Positions 38,129-49,363 of a stretch of 64,000 nt of DNA are shown piece by piece; position 1 is the first letter of the stretch; every line of letters begins with the position of its first letter. The notes under the pieces were generated by a model. The model was given only the letters and a program-made list of their open reading frames with translations, was not told where the DNA came from and made no database searches. The position numbers and the translations under genes are program-made. This DNA comes from an uncultured Pseudomonadales bacterium (GTDB lineage Bacteria; Pseudomonadota; Gammaproteobacteria; Pseudomonadales; Azotimanducaceae): positions 182,538 through 246,537 of the forward strand of contig CALKBV010000002.1 in assembly GCA_937775265.1 (NCBI GenBank). The letters run 5' to 3'.

Positions 38129-38563
38129 TTACTCTTCTATGGAACCGCCAGCAGCTTCGATTGCCGCCCTGGCTCCCTTTGTCGCCCTGATACCTTTCAG
38201 GTTGACTGCTTTTTCGATCTTTCCTGACAAGATCACCTTCGCGCGCTTCATCGTACCCTTAAGCAGATCGGCATCAATCAACGCCTGCACGTCGACAATC
38301 TCTGCTTCAACCGATGCGACTTCCGACAGCGTCACTTCAGCAGTAATCCGCGCCTTTGCTGAATTAAAACCAAACTTCGGCAACCGCATCTGCAGAGGCT
38401 GCTGTCCGCCTTCGAACCCAGGCCTGACACGGCCACCGGACCGAGACTTCTGACCTTTGTGTCCACGACCACAGGTCTTACCCGTGCCACTACCCATCCC
38501 ACGACCAACTCGCTTACTTGGCGAACGGCTGCCGGCTCCCGGCTTTAAAGTGTTTAGTTGCAT
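38129..38563 (-). CDS. rplO: 50S ribosomal protein L15
   Basis: Late-assembly large-subunit protein. 144 residues (E. coli 144). Gly/Arg-rich N-terminus '[27 protein letters not shown]' type block and '[20 protein letters not shown]' are diagnostic. Between rpmD and secY. Confidence 0.99.
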   Translation of the reverse strand: MQLNTLKPGAGSRSPSKRVGRGMGSGTGKTCGRGHKGQKSRSGGRVRPGFEGGQQPLQMRLPKFGFNSAKARITAEVTLSEVASVEAEIVDVQALIDADLLKGTMKRAKVILSGKIEKAVNLKGIRATKGARAAIEAAGGSIEE

Positions 38564-38577
38564 GTCTTAAGCTCCTG

Positions 38578-38760
38578 CTACTCTTCTACACGCAGCATGT
38601 AGGACACTTTATTGATCATGCCCCTTACTGCCGGTGTATCTTCAACTTCGACGGTATGTCTGATTCTTCGTAATCCCAAGCCAGCCACACAGGCTTTGTG
38701 AGATTTCAATCTGCTAATCGTGCTTTTGGTCAAGGTGACCTTAATTGTCTTATCAGTCAT
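38578..38760 (-). CDS. rpmD: 50S ribosomal protein L30
   Basis: 60 residues (E. coli 59), the short bacterial form. '[27 protein letters not shown]' with '[20 protein letters not shown]' is typical. Between rpsE and rplO. Confidence 0.98.
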   Translation of the reverse strand: MTDKTIKVTLTKSTISRLKSHKACVAGLGLRRIRHTVEVEDTPAVRGMINKVSYMLRVEE

Positions 38761-38780
38761 TATTCTTAACTCGTCTTCTT

Positions 38781-39284
38781 TTAACTTGTAATGTCTTCTA
38801 CGGATTTGCCGCGTTTCTCGGCAATGCTTTCCGGAGAGCGCATTTCCTGCAGGCCTTTGAAGGTCGCCTGCAGAACATTTACTGGGTTAGTGGAACCATA
38901 GGACTTGGCCAGAACGTTATGAACGCCCGCCACTTCCAATACAGCTCGCATAGTCTTACCTGCAATAATGCCTGTACCATCAGAAGCTGGCTGCATGAAT
39001 ATCTTGGATGCACCGTGCCTAGCAGTAATCGGGTACTGGATAGTTGAGCCCTTAAGGTCAACTTGAATCATATTACGACGAGCTGCTTCCATAGCCTTTT
39101 GGATCGCAAGGGGAACTTCTCGAGCCTTGCCACGGCCATAGCCAACACGGCCATTACCATCACCCACGACAGTCAACGCGGTAAAACCAAAAATTCGTCC
39201 GCCTTTAACCACCTTGGCAACCCGGTTCACCTGAACCAGCTTTTCCTGGATGCCTTCTTCGTTATCCTGATCGTTGTAAGCCAT
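38781..39284 (-). CDS. rpsE: 30S ribosomal protein S5
   Basis: Decoding-fidelity protein at the mRNA entry. 167 residues (E. coli 167). S5 dsRNA-binding fold: '[21 protein letters not shown]' and '[16 protein letters not shown]'. The loop altered in spectinomycin-resistant mutants ('VKGGRIF') is wild type. Confidence 0.99.
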   Translation of the reverse strand: MAYNDQDNEEGIQEKLVQVNRVAKVVKGGRIFGFTALTVVGDGNGRVGYGRGKAREVPLAIQKAMEAARRNMIQVDLKGSTIQYPITARHGASKIFMQPASDGTGIIAGKTMRAVLEVAGVHNVLAKSYGSTNPVNVLQATFKGLQEMRSPESIAEKRGKSVEDITS

Positions 39285-39317
39285 TTCCTATCCTTTATTG
39301 ATTTCTGCTAAGCGTGA

Positions 39318-39668
39318 TTAGAACTGCAAACCACCTTCGCGCGCCGCATCAGCCAAAGCCTTAATTCTGCCGTGATACTGGTACCCGGATCGGTCGAAAG
39401 CGACTTTTGCTACACCTAGCTCTTTCGCTTTTTCTGCTATCAGCTTGCCGACTTTCGCAGCATCTTCTGAGTTACCCTTGTTTTCCAGACGAACAGACGC
39501 GTCAAGAGACGACGCGGAAGCCTGAACCATATCTCCTGCAGCAGAAATGATCTGCGCATAGATGTGTCGAGGTGTTCGAAATACACTCAACCGAGGTACT
39601 TCCAACTCCCTGATATGCATACGGGCTCTCTTTGCTCGCCTCAATCTAGATACTTTTTTCTTGCTCAT
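39318..39668 (-). CDS. rplR: 50S ribosomal protein L18
   Basis: 5S rRNA-binding protein of the central protuberance. 116 residues (E. coli 117). '[26 protein letters not shown]' and C-terminal '[24 protein letters not shown]' are canonical. Confidence 0.99.
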   Translation of the reverse strand: MSKKKVSRLRRAKRARMHIRELEVPRLSVFRTPRHIYAQIISAAGDMVQASASSLDASVRLENKGNSEDAAKVGKLIAEKAKELGVAKVAFDRSGYQYHGRIKALADAAREGGLQF

Positions 39669-39736
39669 CTCACTTAATCTCTTAATCTTTCGTCTGAAGA
39701 TCCCTCGGCTACCCTTGGGATAAACGGCTCTGCCGT

Positions 39737-40270
39737 TTACTTCTTCTTGGCTTCCTTACGCTTCACATACTCATCTAAGTACCGGACGCCTTTGCCTTTG
39801 TAAGGCTCTGGCGGCCTATATGCTCTAATATCTGCTGACACCTGCCCAACCAACTGCTTATCGATACCCTTTACAATTACCTGGGTCTGGGTTGGTGTCT
39901 CAATATCGATCCCTTCAGGCACCTCATAGACAACCGGGTGTGAAAAACCTAATGACAGGTTCAGCTTCTTACCTTGCGCCTGGGCACGATAACCAACCCC
40001 CTGGAGTTGAAGTTCTTTTTGAAAACCGCTGCTCACGCCCACTACCATATTGTTAACGAGCGACCGAAAGGTACCCGCCAGCGCTACTGACTTCTTGGAA
40101 ACCTCAACTGCTTTAAGTTGTAATCGGTCTTCTTCCTGGCTAATCCCAACCAGGTCATGCAGGGTCATGGCAAGGTTTCCCTTTGAACCCTTGACGGTGA
40201 CTTCCTGACCGTTCAGTGTGATTTCAACACCCTTCGGAATGGATACCGGATTGTTAGCAATTCGTGACAT
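39737..40270 (-). CDS. rplF: 50S ribosomal protein L6
   Basis: Binds 23S rRNA near the sarcin-ricin loop and factor-binding site. 177 residues (E. coli 177). Two similar domains; '[25 protein letters not shown]' and '[16 protein letters not shown]' mark it. Confidence 0.99.
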   Translation of the reverse strand: MSRIANNPVSIPKGVEITLNGQEVTVKGSKGNLAMTLHDLVGISQEEDRLQLKAVEVSKKSVALAGTFRSLVNNMVVGVSSGFQKELQLQGVGYRAQAQGKKLNLSLGFSHPVVYEVPEGIDIETPTQTQVIVKGIDKQLVGQVSADIRAYRPPEPYKGKGVRYLDEYVKRKEAKKK

Positions 40271-40297
40271 ACGTAATACCTTCTTTTCAGCTCCGCG

Positions 40298-40696
40298 TTA
40301 GAACACAGAACAAATAAGTTCTCCACCAAGACCCTGCAAACGTGCTGTCCGGTCTGTCATCACACCTTTGTTAGTGGACAAGATGACAACCCCAAGACCA
40401 CCATTGACCACTGGGATTTCGTCTTTCCCCTTGTACTGGCGGAGCCCTGGGCGGCTAATCGTTTTGATTTGCTCAATAACGGGCTTACCTTCGTAATATC
40501 GAAGCACTATGTTCAGGTTCGACTTGCCACCATCAACAGCAGTTACGTTACATTCCTCAATAAAACCTTCTTCTTTCAATACCGCTGCAACTGCTACCTT
40601 CAACGTGGATGAAGGCATAGATACATCCTGAATCTTTGCACGCTGTGCATTTCGGATTCGGGTTAACATGTCGGCCATTGGGTCTTGCATTGTCAT
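40298..40696 (-). CDS. rpsH: 30S ribosomal protein S8
   Basis: Central-domain assembly protein and, in E. coli, repressor of the spc operon through the rplE region. 132 residues; E. coli starts MSMQDPIADML, matching '[11 protein letters not shown]' here, so the longer start is kept. Ends with '[26 protein letters not shown]'-type block. Confidence 0.99.
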   Translation of the reverse strand: MTMQDPMADMLTRIRNAQRAKIQDVSMPSSTLKVAVAAVLKEEGFIEECNVTAVDGGKSNLNIVLRYYEGKPVIEQIKTISRPGLRQYKGKDEIPVVNGGLGVVILSTNKGVMTDRTARLQGLGGELICSVF

Positions 40697-40708
40697 TATG
40701 TGTTCTCC

Positions 40709-41014
40709 TTACCAGCTCGACTTAACCAAACCAGGTACGTCGCCACGCATTGTGGCTTCTCGTAGTTGTGTTCGTGACAAACCAAACCTTCTATAGACTC
40801 CGTGTGGACGGCCCGTCAATACACAACGCCTAACCTGTCTACTCGGACTGGCATCACGAGGCAACTTTTGCAATTTCAACTGGGCTTCCCACTTCTCATC
40901 GTCTGTTGCTTCGACGCTAGAAATTGTTGCCTTCAGGGACGCTCTCTTGGCCGCATACTTCTTGGCGGTCTTCTGCCTTTTCAGTTCGCGGTTGATCATG
41001 GATGTCTTAGCCAT
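40709..41014 (-). CDS. rpsN: 30S ribosomal protein S14
   Basis: Head protein. 101 residues, the long zinc-free form (no CxxC pairs) as in E. coli. '[25 protein letters not shown]' and '[25 protein letters not shown]' are standard. Confidence 0.99.
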   Translation of the reverse strand: MAKTSMINRELKRQKTAKKYAAKRASLKATISSVEATDDEKWEAQLKLQKLPRDASPSRQVRRCVLTGRPHGVYRRFGLSRTQLREATMRGDVPGLVKSSW

Positions 41015-41029
41015 AAACTTATCTGTCCT

Positions 41030-41596
41030 TTATGCGTTGGTACTTTCTGTGCTTGCGTCTTCCCGCAGAGGGAAGTTGAAAGCTCGAAGTAACGCTCTAC
41101 TTTGGTCATCTGTTTTCGCGGTGGTCGTTATTGCAATATCCATCCCGCGAATCTTGTCGATCTTGTCGTAATCAATTTCCGGAAAGTCGATCTGTTCAGT
41201 GATACCCATCGAAAAATTGCCACGACCGTCAAAAGACTTGGTATTTAGACCTCGAAAATCCCTTTGCCTTGGAATCACGATATTGATCAGGCGATCCAAA
41301 AACTCATACATCCGAGATTTTCTTAATGTCACTTTGCACCCAATTGGATACTCTTCACGAACCTTGAACCCGGCGATAGACTTGCGCGCCTTGGTCATAA
41401 CGGGCTTTTGTCCCGCAATCTGTTCCATATCAGCCAGCGCAGCATCAAGCTGCTTGCGATCAGCAATCGCTTCACCTACACCCATGTTCAGCGTGACTTT
41501 GGTAATGCGCGGCACTTCCATAATATTGGTAAGCCCAAGCTCTTCTTTGAGCTTCGGCCGAATGTCTTGTTCATAAACTGCTTTAAGGTCTGTCAT
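41030..41596 (-). CDS. rplE: 50S ribosomal protein L5
   Basis: 5S rRNA-binding protein contacting P-site tRNA. 188 residues, about nine longer than E. coli because of a C-terminal extension ('[10 protein letters not shown]'). Core '[16 protein letters not shown]' and '[21 protein letters not shown]' are canonical. Confidence 0.99.
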   Translation of the reverse strand: MTDLKAVYEQDIRPKLKEELGLTNIMEVPRITKVTLNMGVGEAIADRKQLDAALADMEQIAGQKPVMTKARKSIAGFKVREEYPIGCKVTLRKSRMYEFLDRLINIVIPRQRDFRGLNTKSFDGRGNFSMGITEQIDFPEIDYDKIDKIRGMDIAITTTAKTDDQSRALLRAFNFPLREDASTESTNA

Positions 41597-41601
41597 ATCG
41601 G

Positions 41602-41919
41602 TTAACCGTCTATTTGTTCGCCAGTAGACTTAAAGACCCGGACCTTCTTGCCATCATCCAGCTCTTTTATACCTACCCTGTCGGCCTTGTTAGTACTACC
41701 GTTGTAGATCGCTATATTCGAAGCCTGTATAGGCGCTTCTTTTTCGATAATGCCACCAGGCTGATTCATCTGGGGATTACCTTTAGTGTGTCGTTTGACC
41801 ATGTTGATGCCGGAAACATACAACCGTCCACCATCCATAATGCGAGTTACTGCACCTGTCTTACCTTTGTCTTTACCGGCAATCACAATGACCCGGTCGT
41901 CTTTTTTTAGCTTTTGCAT
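41602..41919 (-). CDS. rplX: 50S ribosomal protein L24
   Basis: Assembly-initiator protein with a KOW fold ('[22 protein letters not shown]'). 105 residues (E. coli 104). '[28 protein letters not shown]' is diagnostic. Five bases before rplE. Confidence 0.99.
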   Translation of the reverse strand: MQKLKKDDRVIVIAGKDKGKTGAVTRIMDGGRLYVSGINMVKRHTKGNPQMNQPGGIIEKEAPIQASNIAIYNGSTNKADRVGIKELDDGKKVRVFKSTGEQIDG

Positions 41920-41927
41920 GTTTTCCT

Positions 41928-42296
41928 CTACAACACTTCAGGTGCCAGAGACACAATCTTCATGAAATTATCGTTACGCAGTTCACGAGTCACCGGGCCA
42001 AAAATACGAGTCCCAATCGGCTGCTTCTGCGGATTCAACAACACTGCGGCATTACCATCGAATTTAATCAGCGAACCATCTGCCCTTCGAACACCTTTTC
42101 GCGTTCGAACAACCACTGCATCCAACACCTGACCCTTCTTTACCCTGCCACGAGGAATCGCTTCCTTTACGGTGACTTTAATAACGTCACCTATGTTCGC
42201 ATAGCGACGCTTGGAGCCACCCAGGACCTTAATGCACATAACACGGCGAGCACCGCTGTTATCCGCAATATCTAGATATGTTTGAACCTGAATCAT
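41928..42296 (-). CDS. rplN: 50S ribosomal protein L14
   Basis: Intersubunit-bridge protein and the docking site of RsfS, whose gene is also in this window. 122 residues (E. coli 123). '[28 protein letters not shown]' start is canonical. First gene of the spc operon. Confidence 0.99.
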   Translation of the reverse strand: MIQVQTYLDIADNSGARRVMCIKVLGGSKRRYANIGDVIKVTVKEAIPRGRVKKGQVLDAVVVRTRKGVRRADGSLIKFDGNAAVLLNPQKQPIGTRIFGPVTRELRNDNFMKIVSLAPEVL

Positions 42297-42356
42297 CTCG
42301 CTACTCCAAAGCCTCTGACGGCAACATGTGACGTCCGACTGCTACAAACCTGCTTC

Positions 42357-42626
42357 TTAATCAATAATCGTTGCTTTACGATCAATTGAACTTAACTTCC
42401 ACGCCTTACTCTTGGAGATCGGTCTTGTTTCTTCAATCGTGACCTTGTCCCCTTCCTGACACTGGTTATCAGCATCATGGGCATGTATTTTTTTAGATCG
42501 CTTAATGTACTTGCCATAGAGCGGATGCTTGATGCGTCGCTCGACAAGAACAGTAATTGTCTTATTCATCTTGTTACTGACTACGGTGCCGCTTGCGGTT
42601 CGAGCCAGGTTTTTTTCTTCGCTCAT
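42357..42626 (-). CDS. rpsQ: 30S ribosomal protein S17
   Basis: Primary 16S-binding protein, OB fold. 89 residues. '[28 protein letters not shown]' and '[16 protein letters not shown]' are typical. ATG overlaps the rpmC stop by 4 nt (ATGA). Confidence 0.99.
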   Translation of the reverse strand: MSEEKNLARTASGTVVSNKMNKTITVLVERRIKHPLYGKYIKRSKKIHAHDADNQCQEGDKVTIEETRPISKSKAWKLSSIDRKATIID

Positions 42627-42817
42627 GCTTGTTCCTGCTTCTCGTTCAACACGGTTTTAATACGCGCGATGTCTCTCTTAATCTGCCCAAGCAGATGAGT
42701 CTGACCTAACTGGCCAGTCGACTTCTGCATGCGGTAGTTAAACTGGTCTTTAGCCAGATTATCGATGTCCTGTTGCAGTTCTTCGACTGACTTTTCTTTT
42801 AATTCCGATGCTTTCAT
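42623..42817 (-). CDS. rpmC: 50S ribosomal protein L29
   Basis: Tunnel-exit protein near the SRP and trigger-factor dock. 64 residues, two-helix hairpin: '[31 protein letters not shown]' type start. Coupled to rpsQ. Confidence 0.98.
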   Translation of the reverse strand: MKASELKEKSVEELQQDIDNLAKDQFNYRMQKSTGQLGQTHLLGQIKRDIARIKTVLNEKQEQA

Positions 42818-42832
42818 CTTCTTAACTCACCC

Positions 42833-43246
42833 TTACATGACAACGCGTTTTACGAACGACGTCGCGAACGGTAGTTTTGACGCCGCCAGACGGAACGCTT
42901 CACGTGCTATTTCTTCTGTAACACCTTCCATTTCATAGAGCATTTTGCCGGGCTTAATCTGCGCGACCCAATACTCTACATTACCCTTGCCCTTACCCTG
43001 CCTAACTTCGAGAGGCTTATTGGTAATAGGCTTGTCCGGGAAAACCCGAATCCAAATCTGCCCGCCACGTTTTACGTGCCTGGTCATCGCACGACGTCCG
43101 GCTTCGATCTGGCGAGCGGTCATGCGGCCACGTCCAGTTGCCTTCAGGCCGAACTCTCCGAAAGAGACTGTGCTCCCTCTTTGCGCAAGGCCACGGTTAC
43201 GGCCTTTATGCATCTTTCTAAACTTGGTTCTTTTTGGTTGTAGCAT
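42833..43246 (-). CDS. rplP: 50S ribosomal protein L16
   Basis: Peptidyl-transferase-centre assembly protein. 137 residues (E. coli 136). '[24 protein letters not shown]' and '[23 protein letters not shown]' are canonical. The arginine that YcfD hydroxylates in E. coli falls in a conserved region here. Confidence 0.99.
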   Translation of the reverse strand: MLQPKRTKFRKMHKGRNRGLAQRGSTVSFGEFGLKATGRGRMTARQIEAGRRAMTRHVKRGGQIWIRVFPDKPITNKPLEVRQGKGKGNVEYWVAQIKPGKMLYEMEGVTEEIAREAFRLAASKLPFATSFVKRVVM

Positions 43247-43265
43247 GACTTTTTACCCGAAACCC

Positions 43266-43940
43266 TTAACCGAAACTCTGCACGTTGGCAGCACCTTGTG
43301 CCTCTTCCCGCGCACCGATGACTTCACCTTTGAAGATCCATACTTTTACGCCAAGGATTCCGTATGTTGTTAGCGCCTCTGCAGTGGCGTAATCAACGTC
43401 TGCCCTGATTGTATGAAGCGGCACACGACCTTCGTGATAAACTTCTGACCGGGCAATTTCTGCACCACCCAATCGTCCAGCAACCCGCACCTTGATACCC
43501 AGAGCACCAAGCCGCATTGCATTCTGCATTACTCGCTTCATCGCCCGTCTGAACTGAACTCGTCGCTCTAGCTGTTGCGCGACGTTATGCGCTACAAGCT
43601 GCGCATCGAGCTCAGGCTTGCGAATCTCTTCTATATTGATATGCACCGGCACTTGCATTATCTTGCCAACTGCTTGGCGAAGGCGTTCTACGTCTTCACC
43701 TTTTTTACCAATCACGATACCAGGACGAGCTGTGTGAATCGTGATGCGTGCCGTCTGCGCAGGACGCTGAATCTCGATGCGGCTAACAGATGCCTGCGCC
43801 AGCTTCTTCCTGATGTACTCCCGAACTCGCAGGTCTTCATGAAGTTTTGCCACATAGGCGGGGCCAGCCGCATACCAGATAGAGGTATGGTCCTTGACGA
43901 CGCCTAGTCGAAATCCTGTGGGATGTACTTTTTGACCCAT
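43266..43940 (-). CDS. rpsC: 30S ribosomal protein S3
   Basis: mRNA-entry protein with helicase activity at the ribosome. 224 residues (E. coli 233). KH domain around '[18 protein letters not shown]' (GxxG loop GKKG) and C-terminal '[16 protein letters not shown]'. Slightly short at the C-terminus. Confidence 0.99.
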   Translation of the reverse strand: MGQKVHPTGFRLGVVKDHTSIWYAAGPAYVAKLHEDLRVREYIRKKLAQASVSRIEIQRPAQTARITIHTARPGIVIGKKGEDVERLRQAVGKIMQVPVHINIEEIRKPELDAQLVAHNVAQQLERRVQFRRAMKRVMQNAMRLGALGIKVRVAGRLGGAEIARSEVYHEGRVPLHTIRADVDYATAEALTTYGILGVKVWIFKGEVIGAREEAQGAANVQSFG

Positions 43941-43973
43941 TGTGGTCTCCTGCTAATCCTGTTTTTTTTGCGA

Positions 43974-44309
43974 CTACTGGTCAGCTACCGCAAGGGTAAT
44001 GTGACAAGTTCGCTTTAGTATTCTGTCCGCTCGACCTTTCGCGCGAGGTTTAATGCGCTTCATGGTCAGCCCTTCATCAACCATGATGGTAGAAATCTTC
44101 AGCTCATCAACATCTGCACCTTCGTTATGCTCGGCATTGGCAATCGCTGACTCCAGCAGTTTGCGTACCAGATGCGCACCTTTTTTAGTGCTGAAGTTCA
44201 GTATGTCTAGCGCTTCGCCAACCTCTTTGCCGCGGATTTGATCCGCAACCAGGCGAGCCTTCTGCGCTGACATCTTGGCTCCTTTTAGCTTCGCTGCTAC
44301 TTCCATCAT
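43974..44309 (-). CDS. rplV: 50S ribosomal protein L22
   Basis: Lines the exit tunnel; its loop is a macrolide-resistance site. 110-111 residues. Two ATGs in a row (44309, 44306); the second fits E. coli's length best and either suits the GAGG upstream. '[17 protein letters not shown]' and '[22 protein letters not shown]' are canonical, with no deletion in the tunnel loop. Confidence 0.98.
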   Translation of the reverse strand: MMEVAAKLKGAKMSAQKARLVADQIRGKEVGEALDILNFSTKKGAHLVRKLLESAIANAEHNEGADVDELKISTIMVDEGLTMKRIKPRAKGRADRILKRTCHITLAVADQ

Positions 44310-44333
44310 CTAATTCCTCTTTTCTCTCCGAAA

Positions 44334-44609
44334 CTACCGCTTAACTTTCTTATCGGCAGCATGTCCCCGGAACGTTCGAGTTAATGCAAACTCACCCAAC
44401 TTGTGACCTACCATGTCTTCGCTAATAAACACGGGTACATGCTGGCGACCGTTGTGAACCTGAATGGTCAACCCTACAAAGTCAGGGGTAATCATCGATC
44501 GGCGAGACCAGGTCTTAATCGGTCGCTTGTCGTTACTTTCCAACACTTTCCGGACCTTGTTCGACAAATGCAGGTCTACAAATGGTCCTTTTTTCAAACT
44601 ACGAGGCAC
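44334..44609 (-). CDS. rpsS: 30S ribosomal protein S19
   Basis: Head protein next to A-site tRNA. GTG at 44609 opens '[14 protein letters not shown]', as in all S19, with AGGAG seven bases upstream, giving 91 residues (E. coli 92). The ORF track's start at 44645 adds 12 residues that overlap the rplB end and have no family support. Confidence 0.98.
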   Translation of the reverse strand: MPRSLKKGPFVDLHLSNKVRKVLESNDKRPIKTWSRRSMITPDFVGLTIQVHNGRQHVPVFISEDMVGHKLGEFALTRTFRGHAADKKVKR

Positions 44610-44619
44610 TATTCTTCTC

Positions 44620-45447
44620 CTATCGCTTAGAACGGCGACGGACAATCATCTTGTCAGTTCGCTTGTTCTTACGCGTCTTGTAACCTTTAGTTGGCACACC
44701 CCATGGAGATACGGGATGACGACCGCCTGATGTCTTACCTTCACCACCGCCATGCGGGTGATCTACCGGGTTCATAACAACACCACGCACAGTAGGCCTT
44801 ACACCTCTCCAACGTTTCGCACCTGCTTTACCAAGTGAACGCAGGTTGTGTTCGGAGTTCGATACTTCACCCACAACTGCCCGACATTCGGCCAGCACCT
44901 TTCTCATTTCCCCAGATCGAAGCCTAAGCGTGACGTAGCGTCCCTCTTTGGCGACGAGCTGCGCTGAAGTTCCAGCGCTACGCGCTATCTGCGCGCCCTT
45001 TCCACACTTCAATTCAACGCAGTGAATAACACTACCCATTGGAATATTTCGCATCGGCAGACAATTGCCCACCTTGACCGGCGACTGCTCACCCGACTGA
45101 ACGATGTCGCCTGCAGCAAGGCCTTTGGGCGCGATGATGTAGCGTCTTTCACCATCTTCGTATTTTAGGAGCGCAATATTTGCGGTTCTGTTTGGATCGT
45201 ACTCTAGCCTTTCTACCTGGGCGGTAATGCCATCTTTGTTTCGTTTGAAATCTACAACCCGATACTTCTGCTTGTGACCACCACCGATATGCCGAGTCGT
45301 AATCCGGCCACGGTTGTTACGCCCGCCAGTTTTGGACTTTTTCTCCAATAGCGGCTTGTACGGTTCACCCTTATGCAAGTCAGGATTAACAATCTTGACG
45401 ACGAATCTACGTCCTGGCGAAGTTGGTTTTGCTTTAACGACTGGCAT
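44620..45447 (-). CDS. rplB: 50S ribosomal protein L2
   Basis: Essential for subunit joining and the peptidyl-transferase centre. 275 residues (E. coli 273). '[20 protein letters not shown]' and '[29 protein letters not shown]' (with the conserved His near 230) are canonical. Confidence 0.99.
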   Translation of the reverse strand: MPVVKAKPTSPGRRFVVKIVNPDLHKGEPYKPLLEKKSKTGGRNNRGRITTRHIGGGHKQKYRVVDFKRNKDGITAQVERLEYDPNRTANIALLKYEDGERRYIIAPKGLAAGDIVQSGEQSPVKVGNCLPMRNIPMGSVIHCVELKCGKGAQIARSAGTSAQLVAKEGRYVTLRLRSGEMRKVLAECRAVVGEVSNSEHNLRSLGKAGAKRWRGVRPTVRGVVMNPVDHPHGGGEGKTSGGRHPVSPWGVPTKGYKTRKNKRTDKMIVRRRSKR

Positions 45448-45494
45448 GATCTTGTCTCTTATTCTTTAGACGCTATTAACTAACTAAAATCGAT

Positions 45495-45782
45495 CTAACT
45501 AAAATCAATGTCGTGGCCGGCTTCCAGGCTTACATAAGCCTTCTTCCAGCTAGGGCGCTTACTTAAGCCACGAGCGTTTCTCTTAACTTTCCCTTTCACA
45601 TTCATCACGGTGACTTTTTTGACCGGCACTTCGTAAATCTTTTCGACGGCCTCTTTGATCTCTGGCGCCGTTGCATCTTTGGCGACTTTAAACGCGAACT
45701 GGTTCGCTGTATCGGCAATAAGTGATGTCTTTTCTGATATATGTGCACCTAGAATGATGTTGTATAGACGCTCTTGTTTCAT
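45495..45782 (-). CDS. rplW: 50S ribosomal protein L23
   Basis: Tunnel-exit protein, docking site for trigger factor and SRP. 95 residues; E. coli 100. '[37 protein letters not shown]' type core with the trigger-factor Glu near residue 18. ATG overlaps the rplD stop (ATGA). Confidence 0.98.
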   Translation of the reverse strand: MKQERLYNIILGAHISEKTSLIADTANQFAFKVAKDATAPEIKEAVEKIYEVPVKKVTVMNVKGKVKRNARGLSKRPSWKKAYVSLEAGHDIDFS

Positions 45783-46384
45783 GCGAACAACTCCTCTGCT
45801 TTCTTCAAGGCACCAACGGTAAAGAGCACTTTCTTAAAACCAATCAGGTTCACCGGGTTTACACCCTGAACGTCAATAACATCAACGTTGTGAATATTTC
45901 TGCAGCCAAGGTAAAGGTTGTCATCAACCTCTTCGACCACAATCAACACGTTAGTCAGCTCAAGCTCTTTTAGTTTTGCGGAAAAAACCTTTGTTTTCGG
46001 CGCATCGATCGTGAAGTCTTCGACTACAACGAGTCGTTCCTGACGTACCAACTCGGAAAGAATTGCCTGCATGGCACCGTGGTACATCTTTTTGTTAACT
46101 TTTTTGGAATGGTCCATTGGCTTAGCCGCGAAGGTAACCCCGCCTCCACGCCAGATCGGGCTTCGAATCGTTCCCGCTCGAGCACGACCCGTTCCCTTTT
46201 GACGAAACGGCTTTCGGCCGCCACCCTTCACTTCGGATCTGGTCTTCTGGGCTTTTGTACCTTGTCTGGCACCCGCCATATAAGAAACGACCACCTGATG
46301 AACCAGCGCCTCGTTAAATTCCCGTCCAAATGCAGTGTCAGAAACGTCGACGCCGTTTTGGGCACCTATAATATCGAGGTTCAA
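45779..46384 (-). CDS. rplD: 50S ribosomal protein L4
   Basis: Tunnel-wall protein; in E. coli also the autogenous regulator of the S10 operon by attenuation and translation. 201 residues (E. coli 201). The long loop '[32 protein letters not shown]' type sequence is intact. An attenuator-like hairpin ahead of rpsJ would be its target, by inference. Confidence 0.99.
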   Translation of the reverse strand: MNLDIIGAQNGVDVSDTAFGREFNEALVHQVVVSYMAGARQGTKAQKTRSEVKGGGRKPFRQKGTGRARAGTIRSPIWRGGGVTFAAKPMDHSKKVNKKMYHGAMQAILSELVRQERLVVVEDFTIDAPKTKVFSAKLKELELTNVLIVVEEVDDNLYLGCRNIHNVDVIDVQGVNPVNLIGFKKVLFTVGALKKAEELFA

Positions 46385-46396
46385 GACTCACCTCCG

Positions 46397-47029
46397 CTAG
46401 CGAGCTTTAACTGCTGGAGTCACAATGACATCACCACCCTTTGCTCCGGGTACCGCGCCTTTAATCAGCAGCAAATTGTTTTCCTGATCTATTTTGACAA
46501 CTTCCAGCGTCTGGGCTGTCACTCTTGCGGCGCCCATGTGGCCCGCCATCTTCTTACCTTTGTAGACCCGGCCAGGTGTCTGGCACTGACCAATCGAGCC
46601 AGGCGCCCGGTGAGATACAGAGTTACCGTGTGTTGCATCCTGCATTTGGAAGTTGTAACGCTTAATAACACCCGCAAAGCCCTTACCTTTCGACTTGCCA
46701 CACACATCAACCTTCTGGCCTTCTGTGAATGCTTCGACTGTCAGAGAATCACCAACGCTCAGCGCTGCATCGTCTGTTCGAAATTCCCAGAGGCTTCTGC
46801 CAGCTTCAACCGAAGCCTTGGCGAATTGGCCAGCGGCTGGTTTCTTCACTCGTGATGCCTTTACTGTGCCGGCAGTCACCTGGATCGCCGTATAACCATC
46901 GGTGTCGACTGACTTGACCTGGGTAATTCTATTGGGAGTCGCTTCAATAACAGTTACAGGAATCGATACGCCATCTTCAGTGAAGACACGTGTCATTCCT
47001 CTTTTTATTCCAACTATGCCAATGGTCAT
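46397..47029 (-). CDS. rplC: 50S ribosomal protein L3
   Basis: Early-assembly large-subunit protein. 210 residues (E. coli 209). '[23 protein letters not shown]' and '[34 protein letters not shown]' type block with the Gln methylated by PrmB in E. coli. Confidence 0.99.
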   Translation of the reverse strand: MTIGIVGIKRGMTRVFTEDGVSIPVTVIEATPNRITQVKSVDTDGYTAIQVTAGTVKASRVKKPAAGQFAKASVEAGRSLWEFRTDDAALSVGDSLTVEAFTEGQKVDVCGKSKGKGFAGVIKRYNFQMQDATHGNSVSHRAPGSIGQCQTPGRVYKGKKMAGHMGAARVTAQTLEVVKIDQENNLLLIKGAVPGAKGGDVIVTPAVKAR

Positions 47030-47085
47030 CTTGTTATTCCCTTCCTTCTACCTTTACCTACTGCGTATTACTTCCGTTACTGTAC

Positions 47086-47397
47086 TTAGGCCAGATTGAT
47101 CTGGACTTCTACACCTGCGGCCAAATCCAGTTTGGTTAACGCATCAACGGTCTTTTCAGTAGGCTCTACAATATCGAGCAGACGCTTGTGAGTCCGGATC
47201 TCGAATTGGTCTCTAGCATCTTTATAGACGTGGGGCGAAGTCAGCACAGTGAATTTTTCTATTCGAGTAGGCAAAGGGATTGGGCCTTTTACCTGCGCGC
47301 CGGTTCGCTTGGCTGTATTGACAATTTCCTGCGTCGAAATATCGATGAGCCGATGGTCAAAGGCTTTCAATCGAATTCTAATTCTCTGGTTTTGCAT
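47086..47397 (-). CDS. rpsJ: 30S ribosomal protein S10
   Basis: Head protein and, as NusE, part of antitermination complexes with NusB and NusG. 103 residues (E. coli 103). '[15 protein letters not shown]' and '[33 protein letters not shown]' are canonical. First gene of the S10 operon; 55 nt after an attenuator-like hairpin. Confidence 0.99.
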   Translation of the reverse strand: MQNQRIRIRLKAFDHRLIDISTQEIVNTAKRTGAQVKGPIPLPTRIEKFTVLTSPHVYKDARDQFEIRTHKRLLDIVEPTEKTVDALTKLDLAAGVEVQINLA

Positions 47398-47452
47398 TCA
47401 AACCGTCTCCGTTCACAACAGCGCACCATTGTAATTTACTGATTTATAAAGC

Positions 47453-47479
47453 AAAAAAGGCCCTCCCTAACAAGGGAAG
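47453..47479 (-). terminator. intrinsic terminator/attenuator before rpsJ
   Basis: On the minus strand: CTTCCCT-TGTT-AGGGAGG followed by GCC and TTTTTT, a 7-bp stem with a U-run. It ends tuf transcripts or acts as the S10-leader attenuator that L4 uses in E. coli; the position about 55 nt before rpsJ fits the latter. Confidence 0.8.
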
Positions 47480-48014
47480 ACGCATTCAATGCTTGTTGCT
47501 CGCGATCGAGCTGCCCATGGTTCCAAATCGGAACCTTGTCTATATCCATGAATAGGCTAGCTATTCATCTCATCCTCCGCAAACCGCCATGTAGCAGCCT
47601 CCGAGGAAATTACGTGAGTTACCCCCACGTCGAGGGCGCGAATATTACGCAACCTTTCCATGAAATGCTACTGTTTTTGCAGCTAGCGGTAGAAAAGAAG
47701 CCAGCGGCTCCCACCTACCTCAAGTATTTTAGTCGTTTCATGCCTAATTAGCGGGATTTTACCAGTATTCCACGGGAATATAGTAAGCGCTCACTTACTA
47801 CCAGAAGGCTTATGATCAGGGTTAGGGAGCGATTCCAGCCAGATCCGCCGCTTTATTTGCGATAGCACGCCTATTAGGTCAACCGGAGATCGCTTCCGAC
47901 AGCAAAAATCGGGATAACAGGCGACCTACCGAGTGACTCTTCAGCTTCGGTCAAGTGCGGTGACTATCCACCGCAAGATCCCTCTGCTTCGGTCGCGATA
48001 TCTGAATAGCTATG
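47480..48014. other. tuf-rpsJ intergenic region
   Basis: 535 bases without a gene. It should hold the S10 promoter and leader. Seen: palindrome TGAATAG-GCTAG-CTATTCA (47549-47567), hairpin TAGTAAG-CGCTCA-CTTACTA (47781-47800) and two loose copies of the TTCGGTC repeat (47933-48002). No clear promoter hexamers. Confidence 0.5.
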
Positions 48015-48021
48015 CTATTCA
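48003..48021 (-). terminator. palindrome over the tuf stop codon
   Basis: TGAATAG-CTATG-CTATTCA; the tuf TAG lies in one arm. The same arms with a different 5-nt centre occur at 47549-47567. No U-run follows, so a terminator role is doubtful. Confidence 0.35.
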
Positions 48022-49205
48022 CTAATCTTCGTTACAACACCTGCACCAACTGTCCGACCACCTTCTCGAATAGCAAAACGCTGGCCTTCTTCCATCGCGA
48101 TCGGGGCAATCAGCTCAACTGCCATCGTCACGTTATCACCAGGCATCACCATCTCGGTACCTTCAGGTAACTCACAAGACCCTGTGACATCTGTCGTCTC
48201 AAAGAAGAACTGTGGCTTGTAGCCTTTGAAGAATGGCGTATGACGACCACCTTCATCTTTCGACAAGACGTAAACCTCACCTTCAAAATGCGTATGCGGC
48301 GTGATTGACCCCGGCGCCGCCAGTACCTGGCCGCGCTCTACTTCTTCTCGCTTGGTACCGCGAAGCAGAACACCAACGTTCTCGCCTGCACGACCTTCGT
48401 CAAGCAGCTTGCGGAACATCTCTACACCCGTACAAGTCGTCTTCTGCGTATCCTGGATACCAACGATCTCAAGCTCCGCGCCCACCTTTACAATGCCGCG
48501 ACCAATTCGACCCGTGACAACGGTGCCACGACCTGAGATCGAAAATACATCTTCAATCGGCATCAAAAATGGTCGGTCAACATCTCGCGTAGGCTCCGGA
48601 ATATAAGAATCCAAAGTCTCTACCAGCTTAACAATCGCCGGCGCACCAATCTCTGAATCATCACCTTCCAGCGCTTTCAGCGCACTACCGATAACGATCG
48701 GCGTGTCGTCGCCCGGAAAATCGTACTGGTCAAGTAGCTCTCGTACTTCCATTTCAACCAGCTCTACCAGCTCTTCGTCATCAACCATGTCCGCTTTGTT
48801 CAGGAACACAATGATGTAAGGAACACCCACCTGCTTCGACAGCAGAATGTGCTCTCGTGTCTGGGGCATCGGACCATCAGCTGCTGAACAGACCAGAATC
48901 GCGCCGTCCATCTGCGCCGCACCCGTGATCATGTTCTTCACATAATCAGCGTGACCAGGACAGTCTACATGTGCGTAGTGCCGGTTCGGCGAATCATACT
49001 CAACGTGTGAAGTCGAAATCGTGATACCACGCTCTCTTTCTTCCGGCGCATTATCAATTGCGTCAAACGCCTGGAACTCGCCTCCCCATGTCTCTGCACA
49101 GACCTTGGTAATCGCCGCTGTCAGCGTCGTCTTACCATGGTCAACGTGACCAATGGTTCCTACATTTACGTGCGGCTTTGTCCGCTCAAATTTTTCCTTA
49201 GACAT
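48015..49205 (-). CDS. tuf: elongation factor Tu
   Basis: Brings aminoacyl-tRNA to the ribosome as a GTP complex. 396 residues. G1 'GHVDHGKT', G3 'DCPGHADYV', G4 'NKAD'; domain 2-3 residues '[12 protein letters not shown]' and C-terminal '[15 protein letters not shown]' are canonical. Kirromycin-site region looks wild type. Located after fusA as tufA; a second tuf, if any, is outside the window. Confidence 0.99.
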   Translation of the reverse strand: MSKEKFERTKPHVNVGTIGHVDHGKTTLTAAITKVCAETWGGEFQAFDAIDNAPEERERGITISTSHVEYDSPNRHYAHVDCPGHADYVKNMITGAAQMDGAILVCSAADGPMPQTREHILLSKQVGVPYIIVFLNKADMVDDEELVELVEMEVRELLDQYDFPGDDTPIVIGSALKALEGDDSEIGAPAIVKLVETLDSYIPEPTRDVDRPFLMPIEDVFSISGRGTVVTGRIGRGIVKVGAELEIVGIQDTQKTTCTGVEMFRKLLDEGRAGENVGVLLRGTKREEVERGQVLAAPGSITPHTHFEGEVYVLSKDEGGRHTPFFKGYKPQFFFETTDVTGSCELPEGTEMVMPGDNVTMAVELIAPIAMEEGQRFAIREGGRTVGAGVVTKISE

Positions 49206-49363
49206 TTTTACCTCTATCTCACTTGGAAAAGCAGCCTGTACGAATGTCGCTATGACCGCAAACCTTAAACATGAAGTTAGCGCTGGCTAACCCCTCCTAC
49301 CTTTAAACTTCAGCCTGGTAATACGCCAATCATGAAGTTTGGTATCTCTTTCATCACCGCCAG

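Noticed and set aside
46079-46855. 258-aa plus ORF antisense to rplD/rplC
   Set aside because: Shadow of ribosomal-protein genes; no domain recognised.
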